From Klebsiella sp. WP3-W18-ESBL-02 (GTDB lineage: Bacteria > Pseudomonadota > Gammaproteobacteria > Enterobacterales > Enterobacteriaceae), in the NCBI RefSeq assembly GCF_014168815.1, contig NZ_AP021974.1:82142-146141 (forward strand): 64,000 nt of DNA. The letters are read 5' to 3'. Below, piece after piece: positions 9,216 to 17,835 of the stretch; position 1 is the first letter of the stretch, and each line of letters opens with the position of its first letter. The translations under genes were made by a program, and so were the position numbers. The notes under the pieces are model-generated. The model did no database searches, was not told the origin of the DNA, and worked only from the letters and a program-made list of their open reading frames with translations.

Positions 9216-10542
9216 ATCTATGGTCACTCCCGTTTTTGCAACACCGATTTTGACGACAAGTTGGCTTGCTTGAATCTATCCGGCGTCTGAATGGGATTTT
9301 ATTCCCGCGCCTTGATGAGTTCCGCGCCTGATGAACCTCCAGAAAATATACGGCTTCAATGAGCCTTTCCGTTTTACAGGTTCCTCAACAGGCCGGTGGG
9401 CCGTTAGTATCATCAATATCAGTATTCGCAAAACCAGATCAGTAATTCTTTAAACCGGTGTATTTCTGCCGTTATGCTACATAAGTTTGCTGTCGTGCCG
9501 TTAGGGCCCAGGCTATTCTGGCCAGCTTGTTTGCCAGAGCACAAGTGACGACAAAGTTGCTTTTCCGGCACAGTAAATCCCTGACCCAGTCGGCCAATTT
9601 TCCAGACTGGTGTTCCAGTTTTTGTATGAATACCCTGGCACACTGAACCAACAAAGTTCGGATCTTTTTATTACCTCGCTTACTAATTCCCAGCAATGTC
9701 GTCCTACCTCCCGTGCTGTACTGCCGAGGTACAAGCCCTGTTGCCGCCGCAAAGTCACGGCTGCTGGCGTACTGCTTCCCGTCGCCAATCTCAGTTGAAA
9801 TAGTACTCGCTGTCAGTGTTCCGACGCAGGGAATGCTCAGCAAGCGCTGTCCAACCTCATCTTCGTCCAACTTTCGTTTCAACTGGGATTCCAAATCTTT
9901 AATCTGCTCAACAAGATAGTGATAATGCTGTTGTAATTTCAGCAATAACTGGCTGAGGTAAAGAGGCAAACTATTGTCCTCAAGAAGGGTACTCAGTCGG
10001 CTAATAACGGCAGCTCCTCGGGGAACGCTAATGCCAAATTCCAGCAGAAAAGCATGCATTTGATTGGTTGTTTTTACCTTATCCTGAACCAGGGATTCAC
10101 GGACACGATGCAGAGCCCGCATTGCCTGCTGAGATTCCGTTCTGGGCTGCACAAAACGCATAGACGGACGCGATGCAGCTTCACAAATAGCTTCGGCGTC
10201 GACAAAGTCGTTTTTATTGCTTTTAACGAACGGGCGGACAAATTGTGGTGATATCAGCTTTGGGGAATGCCCCAACTCTTCCAACTTGCGTGCCATAAAG
10301 TGAGAACCGCCACAGGCTTCCATTGCGATGGTTGTAGCGGGGCATGTCGCCAAAAATTCGATCAACTTTGGCCGGGTAAATTTTTTACGGTAAACAGCCT
10401 TCCCGCGACGATCCTGGCAATGAATATGGAAAGAGTTTTTACCCAGATCGATACCAATGAGCGCAATGTTTTCCATGATAGTTCTCCGAATGAAAGCCTG
10501 TCCTCAGCATAGTACCGGGAAGGAGGGAGTGACCATCTCATT
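9216..10542 (-). mobile_element. IS4321/IS5075-like element (IS110 family, IS1111 group), copy 1
   Basis: Exactly 1327 bp between the two parts of the transposon terminal repeat. The insertion point, 21 bp into the 38-bp repeat, is the same in all four copies in this window, which is the known target habit of IS4321/IS5075. It encodes one DEDD-type transposase on the minus strand. Copies 1, 2 and 3 have identical transposases; copy 4 is diverged. Confidence 0.92.
9472..10476 (-). CDS. IS110/IS1111-group transposase (IS4321/IS5075 type), copy 1
   Basis: A 334-residue DEDD transposase. The N-terminal DEDD_Tnp_IS110 domain has GIDLGKNSFH (first Asp) and NDFVDAEAI; the C-terminal Transposase_20 domain has IPCVGTLTAST and the serine-containing SKRGNKKIRTLLVQCAR region typical of the family. 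It is identical to copies at 28651 and 36740. The element is intact, so it could still move or act as a portable homology region. Confidence 0.93.
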   Translation of the reverse strand: MENIALIGIDLGKNSFHIHCQDRRGKAVYRKKFTRPKLIEFLATCPATTIAMEACGGSHFMARKLEELGHSPKLISPQFVRPFVKSNKNDFVDAEAICEAASRPSMRFVQPRTESQQAMRALHRVRESLVQDKVKTTNQMHAFLLEFGISVPRGAAVISRLSTLLEDNSLPLYLSQLLLKLQQHYHYLVEQIKDLESQLKRKLDEDEVGQRLLSIPCVGTLTASTISTEIGDGKQYASSRDFAAATGLVPRQYSTGGRTTLLGISKRGNKKIRTLLVQCARVFIQKLEHQSGKLADWVRDLLCRKSNFVVTCALANKLARIAWALTARQQTYVA

Positions 10543-10554
10543 AATTATCCCACG

Positions 10555-13539
10555 CTAAGACTGTTTTTTGTACAAAGCGGTATCGACTGTACGTAATGAG
10601 CGGTATTTTCCGGATCCCAGCTTAAGATTATTACGCCAGACGTAATCTCCACTCAGATTGATATGTTCCCAGCCCAGGGGAGAAAGATGAGAGACCAGTT
10701 GCTCATTTATCGGGATACCCTTTCGTTTTAGTGACTCAATAGCTCTTTCTATATATACCGTGTTCCACAACGTGATCGCTGCTGTCAGTAATGTCAGCCC
10801 GCTGGCGCGATAACTCTGATTCTCCAGCCCACGATCCCTTATTTCACCCAGACGGTGCAAAAAGACCGCTCGCGCAAGGGCATTACGGGCCTCACCCTTA
10901 TTCAGCCCCGCCTGCACGCGTCGGCGCAGACCGGGATCACGGAACCAGTCCAGCATAAATAGTGTCCGTTCGATGCGGCCAATCTCTCTCAGCGCTTTGG
11001 CAAGTCCATTCTGTTTTGGGTAACTGGCTAACTTTTTCATCATCAGTGATGCGGTGACTGTCCCCTGCTTAATCGAGGTTGCCAGGCGCAATACCTCATC
11101 CCAGTGCGACTCAATGTCTTTGATATTTAGGCAGGTTGTTGATATGACAGACTGAAGCCCCGGATAGCGCTCGGCCTTTCCATGAATAAACAGCCGCTTG
11201 TCATGAAGATCACGGATCCTTGGCGCAAAAGCGAATCCCAGCAGGTGCATCAGGGCGAAAACATGTTCAGTGAAGCCTGCGGTATCGGTGTAATGCTCGG
11301 TAATTTCCAGATCGCTTTCATGGTACAGCAGGCCATCAAGCACGTGGGTTGAGTCGCGCACCCGGCTGATCACTTTGGCGTAGAACGGGCTGTATTGGTC
11401 TGAGATATGCGTATAAATCTGCACGCCCGGCTCCTGACCATATTTAAGATTGACCTGACCGGCATAACGTCCGTGACTGCCTACCCGAAAGTTCTGCCCG
11501 TCTGACGACGATGTTGTCCCGTCGCCCCAGAATGCGGCCAGAGGCCGCTCTTTCTGTGCGTTGACCAGCTCGGCCAGTGCCGCTGAATAAGTTTCATCCC
11601 TGATGTACCATGCCTGAATACCTTCGAGTGACGATCTTGTGGCCCCAGGGCAGGATTCCGCCATTTTTGTCAGCCCAAGGTTGATGCCGTCAGCCAGAAT
11701 GGTGGTCAGCAACAGTCTTCCGTCTTTTGGTCTGATGTTATTATTTTTGAGGTGCGCGAAGTGACGCGTAAATCCCGTCCAGCTATCAACTTCTTCCAGT
11801 ATCTCCGTAATTTTCGGATGGGGAAGCATGCCATAGACCAAATCTGCAAAGGGCGAAACACCTGAAGGAACGCTGTTCTCCAGTGGAGTGATTTTTACGC
11901 CTTTATCTGAGATATCTACATCGGGCAAATCACCGGCAAGCGCCATCGCGTTAACTTCTTCCAGCCGAGATGCAAGAAGAGTCATACGGGCCTGAAGGTA
12001 TGCCTGGCTATCGGTCTGAACGGCCAACTGTAACTGGTCATTATGTCGGGATTTCTCAAACTCAGCAGTCGGGATGAGATAATCATCAAAATTTTTGTAG
12101 CGGCGCGATCCTTTTACCCAGATATCACCGGAACGTAATGCACCCTTGAGTTCATTCAGTACGCAAAACTCGTAGTACTTGCGGTCGATGCCTGAAGGCG
12201 TGAGCACCAGTTTTCGCCAGCTTTCAGGGATAAACCCTGTTGGCGCTGATGGCGGCACTTTACGAAGTTGTTTACGGTACATTTCCGTTATGGTGTCCAG
12301 CGCATCGCTGAGCGCCTGCGCCGCAGGTGTCGCCATGAACTGCAATGCTGACAGCATACGCGGGGCATATTTACGCAACGTACTGTATTTTTCGGTGATC
12401 AGATGAAGCGCGTCGAAATTGCCCTTACGGGAAAGAAACCGCGTTTCTTCCACGCTGTTGATGAATTCCTGCCAGGGAAGGACATCTTCTATTGCAGTCC
12501 AGGGATCTTCCCCGGATTCTCTGGCGTTAAGTAACGCCTGCCCGACGGTAACGTACTGCTTCAGCTTGCTCTGAATAAGCTTTCCCGTTTGCTGGAGCCG
12601 TTCGGCCTGCGTGCGTTTTGCCCTGCTGAACAGACTACCCAAGATACGCTCGTGCAGATCAATCACTTCGTCAGTCAGGGTGGCCCTGGCCTCTGTTATT
12701 ATACAAACCAGCGTAGCGTAACGTCTGACATCGGTGAATTTTGCCAGGTCCCTGCTGCTCATTTTCCGGCCCTCACGCGCCAGTTTAAGCAACCTGTTCT
12801 GGTGAACGGAAAGTGCAATACCATCAGGCAACCCCAGCGCAGCGATGGAATTAAGCCGGTCGATATGTTGCAGCACATTTTTACCGTTTATTTTACCCGG
12901 AGGCTGTAGCAGCCATGCCAGACGGGAAGGTTGTTCACCCTCTGATATGAGCAGGCTGTCGAGTGCTGATTTATGCTGCTTTTCCAGTTGCGCGGTAAGT
13001 GTCGAAAATACCGATCTGTTAGCGAGCGTGACGACTTCGGCAAGCGTCCGTTCGATCACTTCAACAGAAGGGAAAATAACATTATTGTTATGTAGCCAGC
13101 TGAGCATTTCTTCCGCCAGCATAAATCCTTTGTCAGTTCGCATGGCATAGGGGTGCAGATGACGGATACAGTCTTTTTGCATTGACCGGCTGAACGGGGA
13201 TAGTTCCAGGTAGCGATAAAGTTCGGTCAGATGTTCCCAGCGGGTTTGCTCTCTGGATGCATATTCCGGCCATAAATCAGGCTGAAGTTTCAGTCGGGAA
13301 GCAACCCTGGATACAACGCCATTGTGAGGAGCACTGCTTTTGTCCGGAATAAATCCAGGTCCACGCAGATAACAGAGTAATACAGCAAAGCCCAGGCGAT
13401 TCGCTGGCCTTCGGTGCTTATTAATGAGCGCAATATCCGGTTCGTTCAGAAAACACATTCGGGTCAGAATAATTTCATCATCTGGTATAACCAGTAAGCG
13501 TTCCTGCTCTTCGCTGCTCAGTATCTGTCGCCGTGGCAT
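10555..13539 (-). CDS. tnpA: Tn3-family transposase TnpA (Tn5403-like)
   Basis: Large DDE transposase of 994 residues, the full length for Tn3-family TnpA (about 990-1000). The N-terminus carries the DUF4158 DNA-binding region (MPRRQILSSEEQERLL, then HRRPANRLGFAVLLCYLRGPG), and the C-terminal DDE_Tnp_Tn3 domain contains WGDGTTSSSDGQNF and the final conserved block IPINEQLVSHLSPLGWEHINLSGDY. The stop codon lies within the terminal inverted repeat. A second, 5'-truncated copy lies at 26987-28572 on the opposite strand; it differs by one residue (NNIRP here, NNVRP there). The gene looks intact, but the transposon's left end is split by an IS and no right end is visible. Confidence 0.92.
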   Translation of the reverse strand: MPRRQILSSEEQERLLVIPDDEIILTRMCFLNEPDIALINKHRRPANRLGFAVLLCYLRGPGFIPDKSSAPHNGVVSRVASRLKLQPDLWPEYASREQTRWEHLTELYRYLELSPFSRSMQKDCIRHLHPYAMRTDKGFMLAEEMLSWLHNNNVIFPSVEVIERTLAEVVTLANRSVFSTLTAQLEKQHKSALDSLLISEGEQPSRLAWLLQPPGKINGKNVLQHIDRLNSIAALGLPDGIALSVHQNRLLKLAREGRKMSSRDLAKFTDVRRYATLVCIITEARATLTDEVIDLHERILGSLFSRAKRTQAERLQQTGKLIQSKLKQYVTVGQALLNARESGEDPWTAIEDVLPWQEFINSVEETRFLSRKGNFDALHLITEKYSTLRKYAPRMLSALQFMATPAAQALSDALDTITEMYRKQLRKVPPSAPTGFIPESWRKLVLTPSGIDRKYYEFCVLNELKGALRSGDIWVKGSRRYKNFDDYLIPTAEFEKSRHNDQLQLAVQTDSQAYLQARMTLLASRLEEVNAMALAGDLPDVDISDKGVKITPLENSVPSGVSPFADLVYGMLPHPKITEILEEVDSWTGFTRHFAHLKNNNIRPKDGRLLLTTILADGINLGLTKMAESCPGATRSSLEGIQAWYIRDETYSAALAELVNAQKERPLAAFWGDGTTSSSDGQNFRVGSHGRYAGQVNLKYGQEPGVQIYTHISDQYSPFYAKVISRVRDSTHVLDGLLYHESDLEITEHYTDTAGFTEHVFALMHLLGFAFAPRIRDLHDKRLFIHGKAERYPGLQSVISTTCLNIKDIESHWDEVLRLATSIKQGTVTASLMMKKLASYPKQNGLAKALREIGRIERTLFMLDWFRDPGLRRRVQAGLNKGEARNALARAVFLHRLGEIRDRGLENQSYRASGLTLLTAAITLWNTVYIERAIESLKRKGIPINEQLVSHLSPLGWEHINLSGDYVWRNNLKLGSGKYRSLRTVDTALYKKQS

Positions 13540-13559
13540 AAATGCCTCCCTCGCGTATA

Positions 13560-13698
13560 GTTTTCATCTGTTATTTGTTCGCTGTGACCGAAACCGGTCG
13601 GTTTCGTACACCACTTACAGCACATGTCCGAAACTTAGTGAAATTAATTTCGGACACACGTTATAATTCGGACATCCATTTCGTACGGAAAGTTTCCC
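13560..13698. promoter_or_regulatory. Probable res site between divergent tnpA and tnpR
   Basis: Contains dyads of TGTCCGAAA and TTTCGGACA (13624-13660 region: TGTCCGAAA, then TTTCGGACACA), a further TTCGGACAT half-site just before tnpR, and an ACCGGTCGGT dyad nearer tnpA. This is the layout expected for the three resolvase-binding subsites of a Tn3-family res region, which also contains the divergent promoters. Confidence 0.7.
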
Positions 13699-14283
13699 AT
13701 GTCACGTGTTTTTGCCTACTGCAGGGTCTCAACTCTGGAACAGACCACAGAAAACCAGCGTCGTGAAATTGAAGCGGCGGGTTTTGCCATCAGATCCCAA
13801 CGACTTATTGAGGAGCATATCAGTGGCTCGGTTGCTGCCAGCGAACGCCCCGGATTTATCCGGTTGCTAGATCGCATGGAAAATGGGGATGTACTGATTG
13901 TCACCAAACTTGACCGTCTGGGTCGTAATGCGATGGATATCCGAAAAACAGTAGAGCAACTGGCGGCTTTAGATATTCGCGTTCATTGTCTCGCACTCGG
14001 AGGCGTTGACTTGACCAGTCCGGCCGGAAAAATGACTATGCAGGTAATTTCTGCTGTAGCGGAGTTTGAGCGGGATTTGCTGCTTGAGCGAACGTATTCA
14101 GGTATTGCGAGGGCAAAAGCGGCTGGAAAACGCTTCGGTCGCCCCCCCATCCTGAGCGAGGAACAAAAGCAAACAGTGACAGAGCGCCTAAATGCTGGCA
14201 TCAGTATCAGTGCTATTGCCCGGGAATTTAATACCACCCGCCAGACTATCCTTCGGGTAAAGGCTGGATTGCTGCAAGAGTGA
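13699..14283 (+). CDS. tnpR: Serine resolvase TnpR
   Basis: Serine recombinase of 194 residues that resolves cointegrates at res and usually represses its own and tnpA transcription. The catalytic Ser is in YCRVS near residue 11, followed by the conserved TKLDRLGRN and AEFERDLLLERT blocks; a C-terminal Hin-type helix-turn-helix (ISISAIAREFNTTRQTILRV) binds DNA. It is divergent from tnpA with the res region between them. It differs from the resolvase at 45476, so two unrelated Tn3-type modules are present. Confidence 0.93.
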   Translation: MSRVFAYCRVSTLEQTTENQRREIEAAGFAIRSQRLIEEHISGSVAASERPGFIRLLDRMENGDVLIVTKLDRLGRNAMDIRKTVEQLAALDIRVHCLALGGVDLTSPAGKMTMQVISAVAEFERDLLLERTYSGIARAKAAGKRFGRPPILSEEQKQTVTERLNAGISISAIAREFNTTRQTILRVKAGLLQE

Positions 14284-14372
14284 GCGGCTGGGAAGATTAT
14301 AAAAAAATCAAATGGTTATTATGAAATAAAACAGCCTGCTGGGTTCTTTTCCCCCTATTTTTTATAAAAGAG

Positions 14373-14418
14373 TAGACAAAAGAGGTTCGCGACACTAATC
14401 TACCAACTAGATGATTGG
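14373..14418 (+). promoter_or_regulatory. Promoter and operator 1 in front of the OsmC gene
   Basis: TAGACA (14373-14378) and TAATCT (14396-14401) are spaced 17 bp and could be -35/-10 boxes. The shared operator motif TCTACCAACTAGATGATTGG lies at 14399-14418 and overlaps the -10. It has left arm TCTACC, an 8-bp spacer with CTAG, and right arm GATTGG. Binding here would block transcription. Confidence 0.65.
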
Positions 14419-14467
14419 TGCTGGTTACACCAGCTATACCTTTTATCAAGAAATTACAGGAGCCATT

Positions 14468-15025
14468 ATGTCTACTACCGTTAAACCTTCTGCAGACGCA
14501 GCTGCGATCCACAATACCCGTGAAGCAGTTCGCAGCCAGCCTGGTCTGGGTAACCTGACTTTCCAGATGAAAGCCCGTTCCAGCGGCGGATTAACCGTTC
14601 GCACAGAGACCGGCGCCACAATCCAGAACGGCGTTATCGATACCAGCCGTGTGGGGAAATTTTCTAATATCGGTGATGAACCCGCAGGTTTACTCGGCAC
14701 CGATACCGGCATGAGCCCGACTGAATACATCATGCAGGCGCTGGCTGGCTGTTATACCGCCACCCTTACCATGATGGCTGCTGAAAAAGGGATCGACCTG
14801 GACGGTATCGAGCTGGATCTTAATTTCGATATCAACCTCAACGGCTTCCTTGGGCTGGACAGCAACGTGCGTAAAGGTGCGAAATCTATTCGCGTCGATG
14901 TTCACCTTACGAGCAAGACCGCCAGTCGCGAGGAGTTAGAAGCGCTGGTCAGCGAAATGCAAAAGAATTCGCCAATCCACGATACTCTGGCTAATCCGGT
15001 TGAAATGATTACACGCCTGGCGTGA
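14468..15025 (+). CDS. OsmC/Ohr-family protein with a single cysteine
   Basis: OsmC-superfamily protein of 185 residues; relatives reduce organic or fatty-acid hydroperoxides with a thiol pair. The fold signature is present (GMSPTEYIMQALAGCYTATL, with the first cysteine at about residue 93). The second, C-terminal cysteine of the usual H-x-x-CPVS block is missing: the equivalent region reads KNSPIHDTLANPVEM. Only one Cys exists in the whole protein, so a one-cysteine mechanism recycled by an external thiol (thioredoxin or FrnE-like partners are encoded nearby), or a non-peroxidase role, should be considered. The start at 14468 has CAGGAG upstream. Transcription is probably from the operator-controlled promoter at 14373. 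Family assignment is solid; substrate unknown. Confidence 0.85.
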   Translation: MSTTVKPSADAAAIHNTREAVRSQPGLGNLTFQMKARSSGGLTVRTETGATIQNGVIDTSRVGKFSNIGDEPAGLLGTDTGMSPTEYIMQALAGCYTATLTMMAAEKGIDLDGIELDLNFDINLNGFLGLDSNVRKGAKSIRVDVHLTSKTASREELEALVSEMQKNSPIHDTLANPVEMITRLA

Positions 15026-15107
15026 TGTCAGAGATGTAATGCTGCCATTCAGAATGCAGGATGGCAGTGACGTTCAGCTCTGCACGATACTGAGTCAGTG
15101 ATACAAC

Positions 15108-15156
15108 TTGCTACGGAAAAATAGCAACAATATAATCTATCAACTAGTAGATTATA
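15108..15156 (+). promoter_or_regulatory. Promoter and operator 2 in front of TetR-1
   Basis: TTGCTA (15108-15113), a 17-bp spacer and a consensus TATAAT (15131-15136). The operator TCTATCAACTAGTAGATTAT lies at 15136-15155 and is embedded in a longer palindrome, TATAATCTA (15131-15139) with TAGATTATA (15148-15156). It covers the -10 and start region, so TetR-1 probably represses its own operon. Confidence 0.75.
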
Positions 15157-15166
15157 TGGAGTAATT

Positions 15167-15748
15167 ATGACAACCATGACACGGGAACGGCTGCTCAGCG
15201 AAGCAGAACACCTGATGCGCGAAAAAGGGTATTCAGTATTCAGCTATGCTGATTTATCAAAAATAGTGGGTATCACCAAGGCCAGTATTCATCACCATTT
15301 CCCGACCAAAGATATTCTGGGTGAGCAGGTGGTAATACAGGCGTTCTCTGATACACAACGCGTATTTGAGCAGATAGAGGCGACTGAGAAAAGCGCGGAG
15401 AGAAGAATTGCGGCTTACATCGATATCTTCGCGCAAAGCCATAAAGCTTCGCTACTGCCACTGTGTTGTGCGTTGTCAGCAGAGACCGCCAATCTGCCTC
15501 AGGCAATTACTGTACAGACATCACTTTATTTCGATATGCAAATCGAGTGGCTCACAAAAGTCGTCAGGGCGGGCATGGAGTCAGGTGAGTTTTCATCCCA
15601 TGCCGAACCATCAGATATTGCTTTGATGATCATTAATGTCTGTGAAGGCTCAAGCGTAGTGGCGCATGCAACGGCCAGACCCGAAGTCTTCGCCAACAGC
15701 CTTAAGTATATAAAACTGCTTCTTAATACCCCTCATTCAGGAGAATGA
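15167..15748 (+). CDS. TetR-family repressor (TetR-1) of the stress cluster
   Basis: TetR/AcrR regulator of 193 residues. The N-terminal helix-turn-helix (FSYADLSKIVGITKASIHHHFPTK, residues 25-48) is followed by a ligand/sensor domain with adjacent cysteines (LLPLCCALSAE, about Cys100-Cys101) that could sense electrophiles or oxidants by thiol modification, as in NemR-type regulators. It starts 11 bp after a palindromic operator and heads an operon with the AhpD-like gene 4 bp downstream. Its recognition helix closely resembles that of TetR-2 at 30393 (RKASIHYHFQTK), which fits the shared operator motif. The specific ligand is unknown. Confidence 0.87.
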   Translation: MTTMTRERLLSEAEHLMREKGYSVFSYADLSKIVGITKASIHHHFPTKDILGEQVVIQAFSDTQRVFEQIEATEKSAERRIAAYIDIFAQSHKASLLPLCCALSAETANLPQAITVQTSLYFDMQIEWLTKVVRAGMESGEFSSHAEPSDIALMIINVCEGSSVVAHATARPEVFANSLKYIKLLLNTPHSGE

Positions 15749-15752
15749 CACT

Positions 15753-16091
15753 ATGCTGGACTGGAACAACTATCGCTCAGAGTTAATGCAACGTTTAGGC
15801 GAGTTGGGCAAACTGACCCCCGAGACCATGAAAGGCGTGGTTGCCCTGGGCAACGCAGGTAACAAAACTGACCTTTTGGGCGCAAAAGTGCGTGAACTCA
15901 TTGCCCTGGCGTGCGCAGTCACAACCCACTGCGACGGCTGTATTGCTTTTCACGCCGACGCCGCTGTGAAAGCCGGTGCAACCGACGCTGAAATTGCTGA
16001 AGCGCTGGGCGTGGCGATTAACCTCAACGCTGGCGCGGCGGTCATTTATTCAGCCCGCACTCTGGATGCCGTCGGTCAGGCACGCGGTTAA
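15753..16091 (+). CDS. AhpD-like/carboxymuconolactone decarboxylase-family thiol protein
   Basis: A 112-residue CMD/AhpD-fold protein. It carries the redox core of the AhpD branch: HCDGCIAFH, i.e. C-x-x-C with the following His, preceded by a conserved Glu in VRELIAL. Such proteins act as small disulfide reductases or peroxidase partners and form oligomers. It follows TetR-1 after 4 bp and is therefore co-transcribed. Its convergent neighbour is a thioredoxin, with a shared terminator between. True decarboxylase activity is unlikely. Confidence 0.87.
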   Translation: MLDWNNYRSELMQRLGELGKLTPETMKGVVALGNAGNKTDLLGAKVRELIALACAVTTHCDGCIAFHADAAVKAGATDAEIAEALGVAINLNAGAAVIYSARTLDAVGQARG

Positions 16092-16112
16092 GCATTAATA
16101 AATTCCACGTTA

Positions 16113-16136
16113 AAAGGGCATTACTGCCCTTTTTTT
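16113..16136. terminator. Bidirectional terminator between AhpD-like and thioredoxin genes
   Basis: Stem AAAGGGCA / TGCCCTTT with a 4-bp loop and a T-run on the plus strand and A-run on the other, placed between convergent genes (it overlaps the last codons of the thioredoxin gene). Confidence 0.8.
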
Positions 16137-16450
16137 ATGTCCGCAATAGCCTGAGCATATACCGATGCAGGTTTCACACCCGGTATGCGTTTAACTAATT
16201 GCCCTTCATGAAATATCAGCACAGACGGCAGCCCCCAGATCTCGTATTTGGTTGTCAGCACCGGCGCCTGATCTACATTGACTTTCCCCACCTGAATATC
16301 TCTATCGAGCCGGTCTGCAAACTGACTGAACATTTCTTCGCTGGCCTGACAGGGCGGACACCAGGGTGCAGAGAAACGTACCACCGATATTCCGTTGTAC
16401 TGCTCTATCTGGCGGAAATTATCTTCGTTATAAGCTGTTAATGTACGCAT
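16121..16450 (-). CDS. Thioredoxin-like protein
   Basis: Cytosolic thioredoxin-fold protein of 109 residues with no signal peptide. The active site reads APWCPPC (residues 28-34) and so has CPPC in place of the classical CGPC, which shifts redox potential in known variants. The conserved cis-Pro is in GLPSVLIFHEG. The start at 16450 (MRTLTAYNED) is preferred because GAGGT lies upstream; a longer frame from 16522 would begin with a hydrophobic stretch that overlaps the divergent promoter. It is divergent from the OYE gene, with operator 3 between. A likely electron donor for the thiol enzymes of this cluster and possibly the Msr enzymes. Confidence 0.88.
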   Translation of the reverse strand: MRTLTAYNEDNFRQIEQYNGISVVRFSAPWCPPCQASEEMFSQFADRLDRDIQVGKVNVDQAPVLTTKYEIWGLPSVLIFHEGQLVKRIPGVKPASVYAQAIADIKKGQ

Positions 16451-16521
16451 GGTGATGACCTCGCAAAATGAGTGACAATTCAGAAATGGCTGCGTTATGA
16501 CAAAAAAATACGACACAGCCA

Positions 16522-16551
16522 TTGACCTACCTACTAGATGGTTGGTATATT
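16522..16551. promoter_or_regulatory. Divergent promoter region and operator 3 (thioredoxin / OYE)
   Basis: Operator motif CCTACCTACTAGATGGTTGG at 16526-16545 with well-matched arms (ACCTACC / GGTTGGT around an 8-bp spacer). On the plus strand TTGACC (16522-16527) and TATATT (16546-16551) are spaced 18 bp, so the operator fills the -35/-10 spacer of the OYE gene. The thioredoxin gene reads away on the other strand. Confidence 0.72.
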
Positions 16552-16663
16552 GCCACCCATCAGATGTTTATGCAACTCCAGTGCGCGACGTCCAGTCGAT
16601 GATACTGCCGGGCTGTGCAAATCCCTGCCGGGATACTCCTTTTTGTTTTTTGTGAGGTATACG

Positions 16664-17770
16664 ATGAGTAAGCTTTTCACCCCCTACAATCTGTCTGGCC
16701 TGGCGTTAAAAAACCGTGTAGTCATGGCACCGATGACCCGCACCCGCACCATGAATGACGTGCCGGATGAGGTCGTGGCTTTGTACTATGCACAGCGTGC
16801 TTCTGCTGGCCTGCTCATCACCGAAGGGATGCCGGTTTCAGAAGAAGGCCGGGGTTACCTTTATACCCCTGGTATCTACAACGACGAACACGTCCAGGGC
16901 TGGCGTAAGGTGACACAAGCGGTTCACGCCAAAGGTGGCCGTATTTTCGCGCAGCTCTGGCACGTCGGCCGTATGTCTCACGTCTCTCTTCAGCCAGGCC
17001 ACATAGCGCCGGTTTCAGCGGGCACCGTTCAGGCGGTCAATACCACCGTTTTTGCGCTGACCGAATCCGGAGAACCGGGCCCGGTTGTACCAAGCCAGCC
17101 ACGCGCGCTGGAAACGCATGAAGTTAAACGCATCACTGCAGACTTCGTGCACTCCGCACGCCTGGCGATGGAAGCCGGCTTTGACGGCGTGGAAATCATG
17201 GCGGCAAACGGATTCATCTTTGACCAGTTCCTCAGTAGCGAACTGAACACCCGCACCGACGAATACGGCGGCTCGGTGGAAAATCGTCAGCGTTTCCTGC
17301 TGGAGACCATTGACGCCGTGGCGGAAGCCGTGGGTAACAGCCACGTTGCCGTGCGCCTGTCACCGTTCGGCCGCATTTATGACCTCGCGCCGTATGAAGG
17401 TGAAGAGCAAACCTGGTCAGCCATCACCGACGCGCTCGGTCAGCGGGAACTGGCCTACGTACACCTTTACTATCAGCCGGTGTACATCAAAGCGCCACTT
17501 CCGGAAGGCTTCCGCCGCCGTTTTCGCAACACGTTTAAAGGCACCATCATCGCTGCCGGCGGTTTTACCCGTGATATCGCAGAGCAGGCTCTGGAAGATG
17601 ATGAGCTGGATCTGGTGGCATTTGGTGTGCCCTACATCGCTAACCCGGATCTGGTTGAAAGAATGCAAAACGGCTGGCCACTGGCAGAAAGTGACCGCGC
17701 CACCTACTACGGCGTCAGTGGTTCCCCGGAAAAAGGCTATACCGATTACCCGGTCTGGCAGGCGCAATAA
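16664..17770 (+). CDS. Old Yellow Enzyme-like FMN protein with substituted active-site residues
   Basis: A 368-residue TIM-barrel flavoprotein of the NemA/Old Yellow Enzyme family, which reduces electrophilic C=C bonds with NAD(P)H. FMN-binding blocks are present (VVMAPMTR, AQLWHVGR, AAGGFTRDIAE). The usual active-site signature H-x-x-N-G-Y is changed: residues 177-187 read EIMAANGFIFD, so the substrate-binding His is Met179 and the proton-donor Tyr is Phe184; the Asn (182) is kept. This may alter or abolish normal ene-reductase activity. The ATG at 16664 has GTGAGG upstream; the frame is open further back but without a good start. The FrnE-like gene follows 65 bp later. E. coli NemA is regulated by a redox-sensing TetR protein (NemR), a parallel to this cluster. 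Confidence 0.88.
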   Translation: MSKLFTPYNLSGLALKNRVVMAPMTRTRTMNDVPDEVVALYYAQRASAGLLITEGMPVSEEGRGYLYTPGIYNDEHVQGWRKVTQAVHAKGGRIFAQLWHVGRMSHVSLQPGHIAPVSAGTVQAVNTTVFALTESGEPGPVVPSQPRALETHEVKRITADFVHSARLAMEAGFDGVEIMAANGFIFDQFLSSELNTRTDEYGGSVENRQRFLLETIDAVAEAVGNSHVAVRLSPFGRIYDLAPYEGEEQTWSAITDALGQRELAYVHLYYQPVYIKAPLPEGFRRRFRNTFKGTIIAAGGFTRDIAEQALEDDELDLVAFGVPYIANPDLVERMQNGWPLAESDRATYYGVSGSPEKGYTDYPVWQAQ

Positions 17771-17835
17771 ATCCCATACGGTCGCGGTTCTCTGATAAGT
17801 GAGATCCGACCGCCCAACGTCTTTGAGGAATCATT

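Larger units (their letters stand above)
9195..14283. mobile_element. Tn3-family transposition module (Tn5403-like), left terminal repeat split by an IS
   Basis: The 38-bp terminal inverted repeat is present in two parts: 21 bp at 9195-9215 (GGGGTCCGCTTGGAAAACGGA is its sequence) and 17 bp at 10543-10559 (ending CACGCTAAG). They are separated by a 1327-bp IS. Inside follow tnpA (minus), a res region and tnpR (plus), a divergent arrangement. No matching right terminal repeat was found downstream of tnpR, so the right boundary is unknown and the stress cluster at 14.4-18.7 kb may be cargo. The Tn5403 assignment is from remembered resemblance of TnpA and the gene order, not from a search. Confidence 0.7.
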
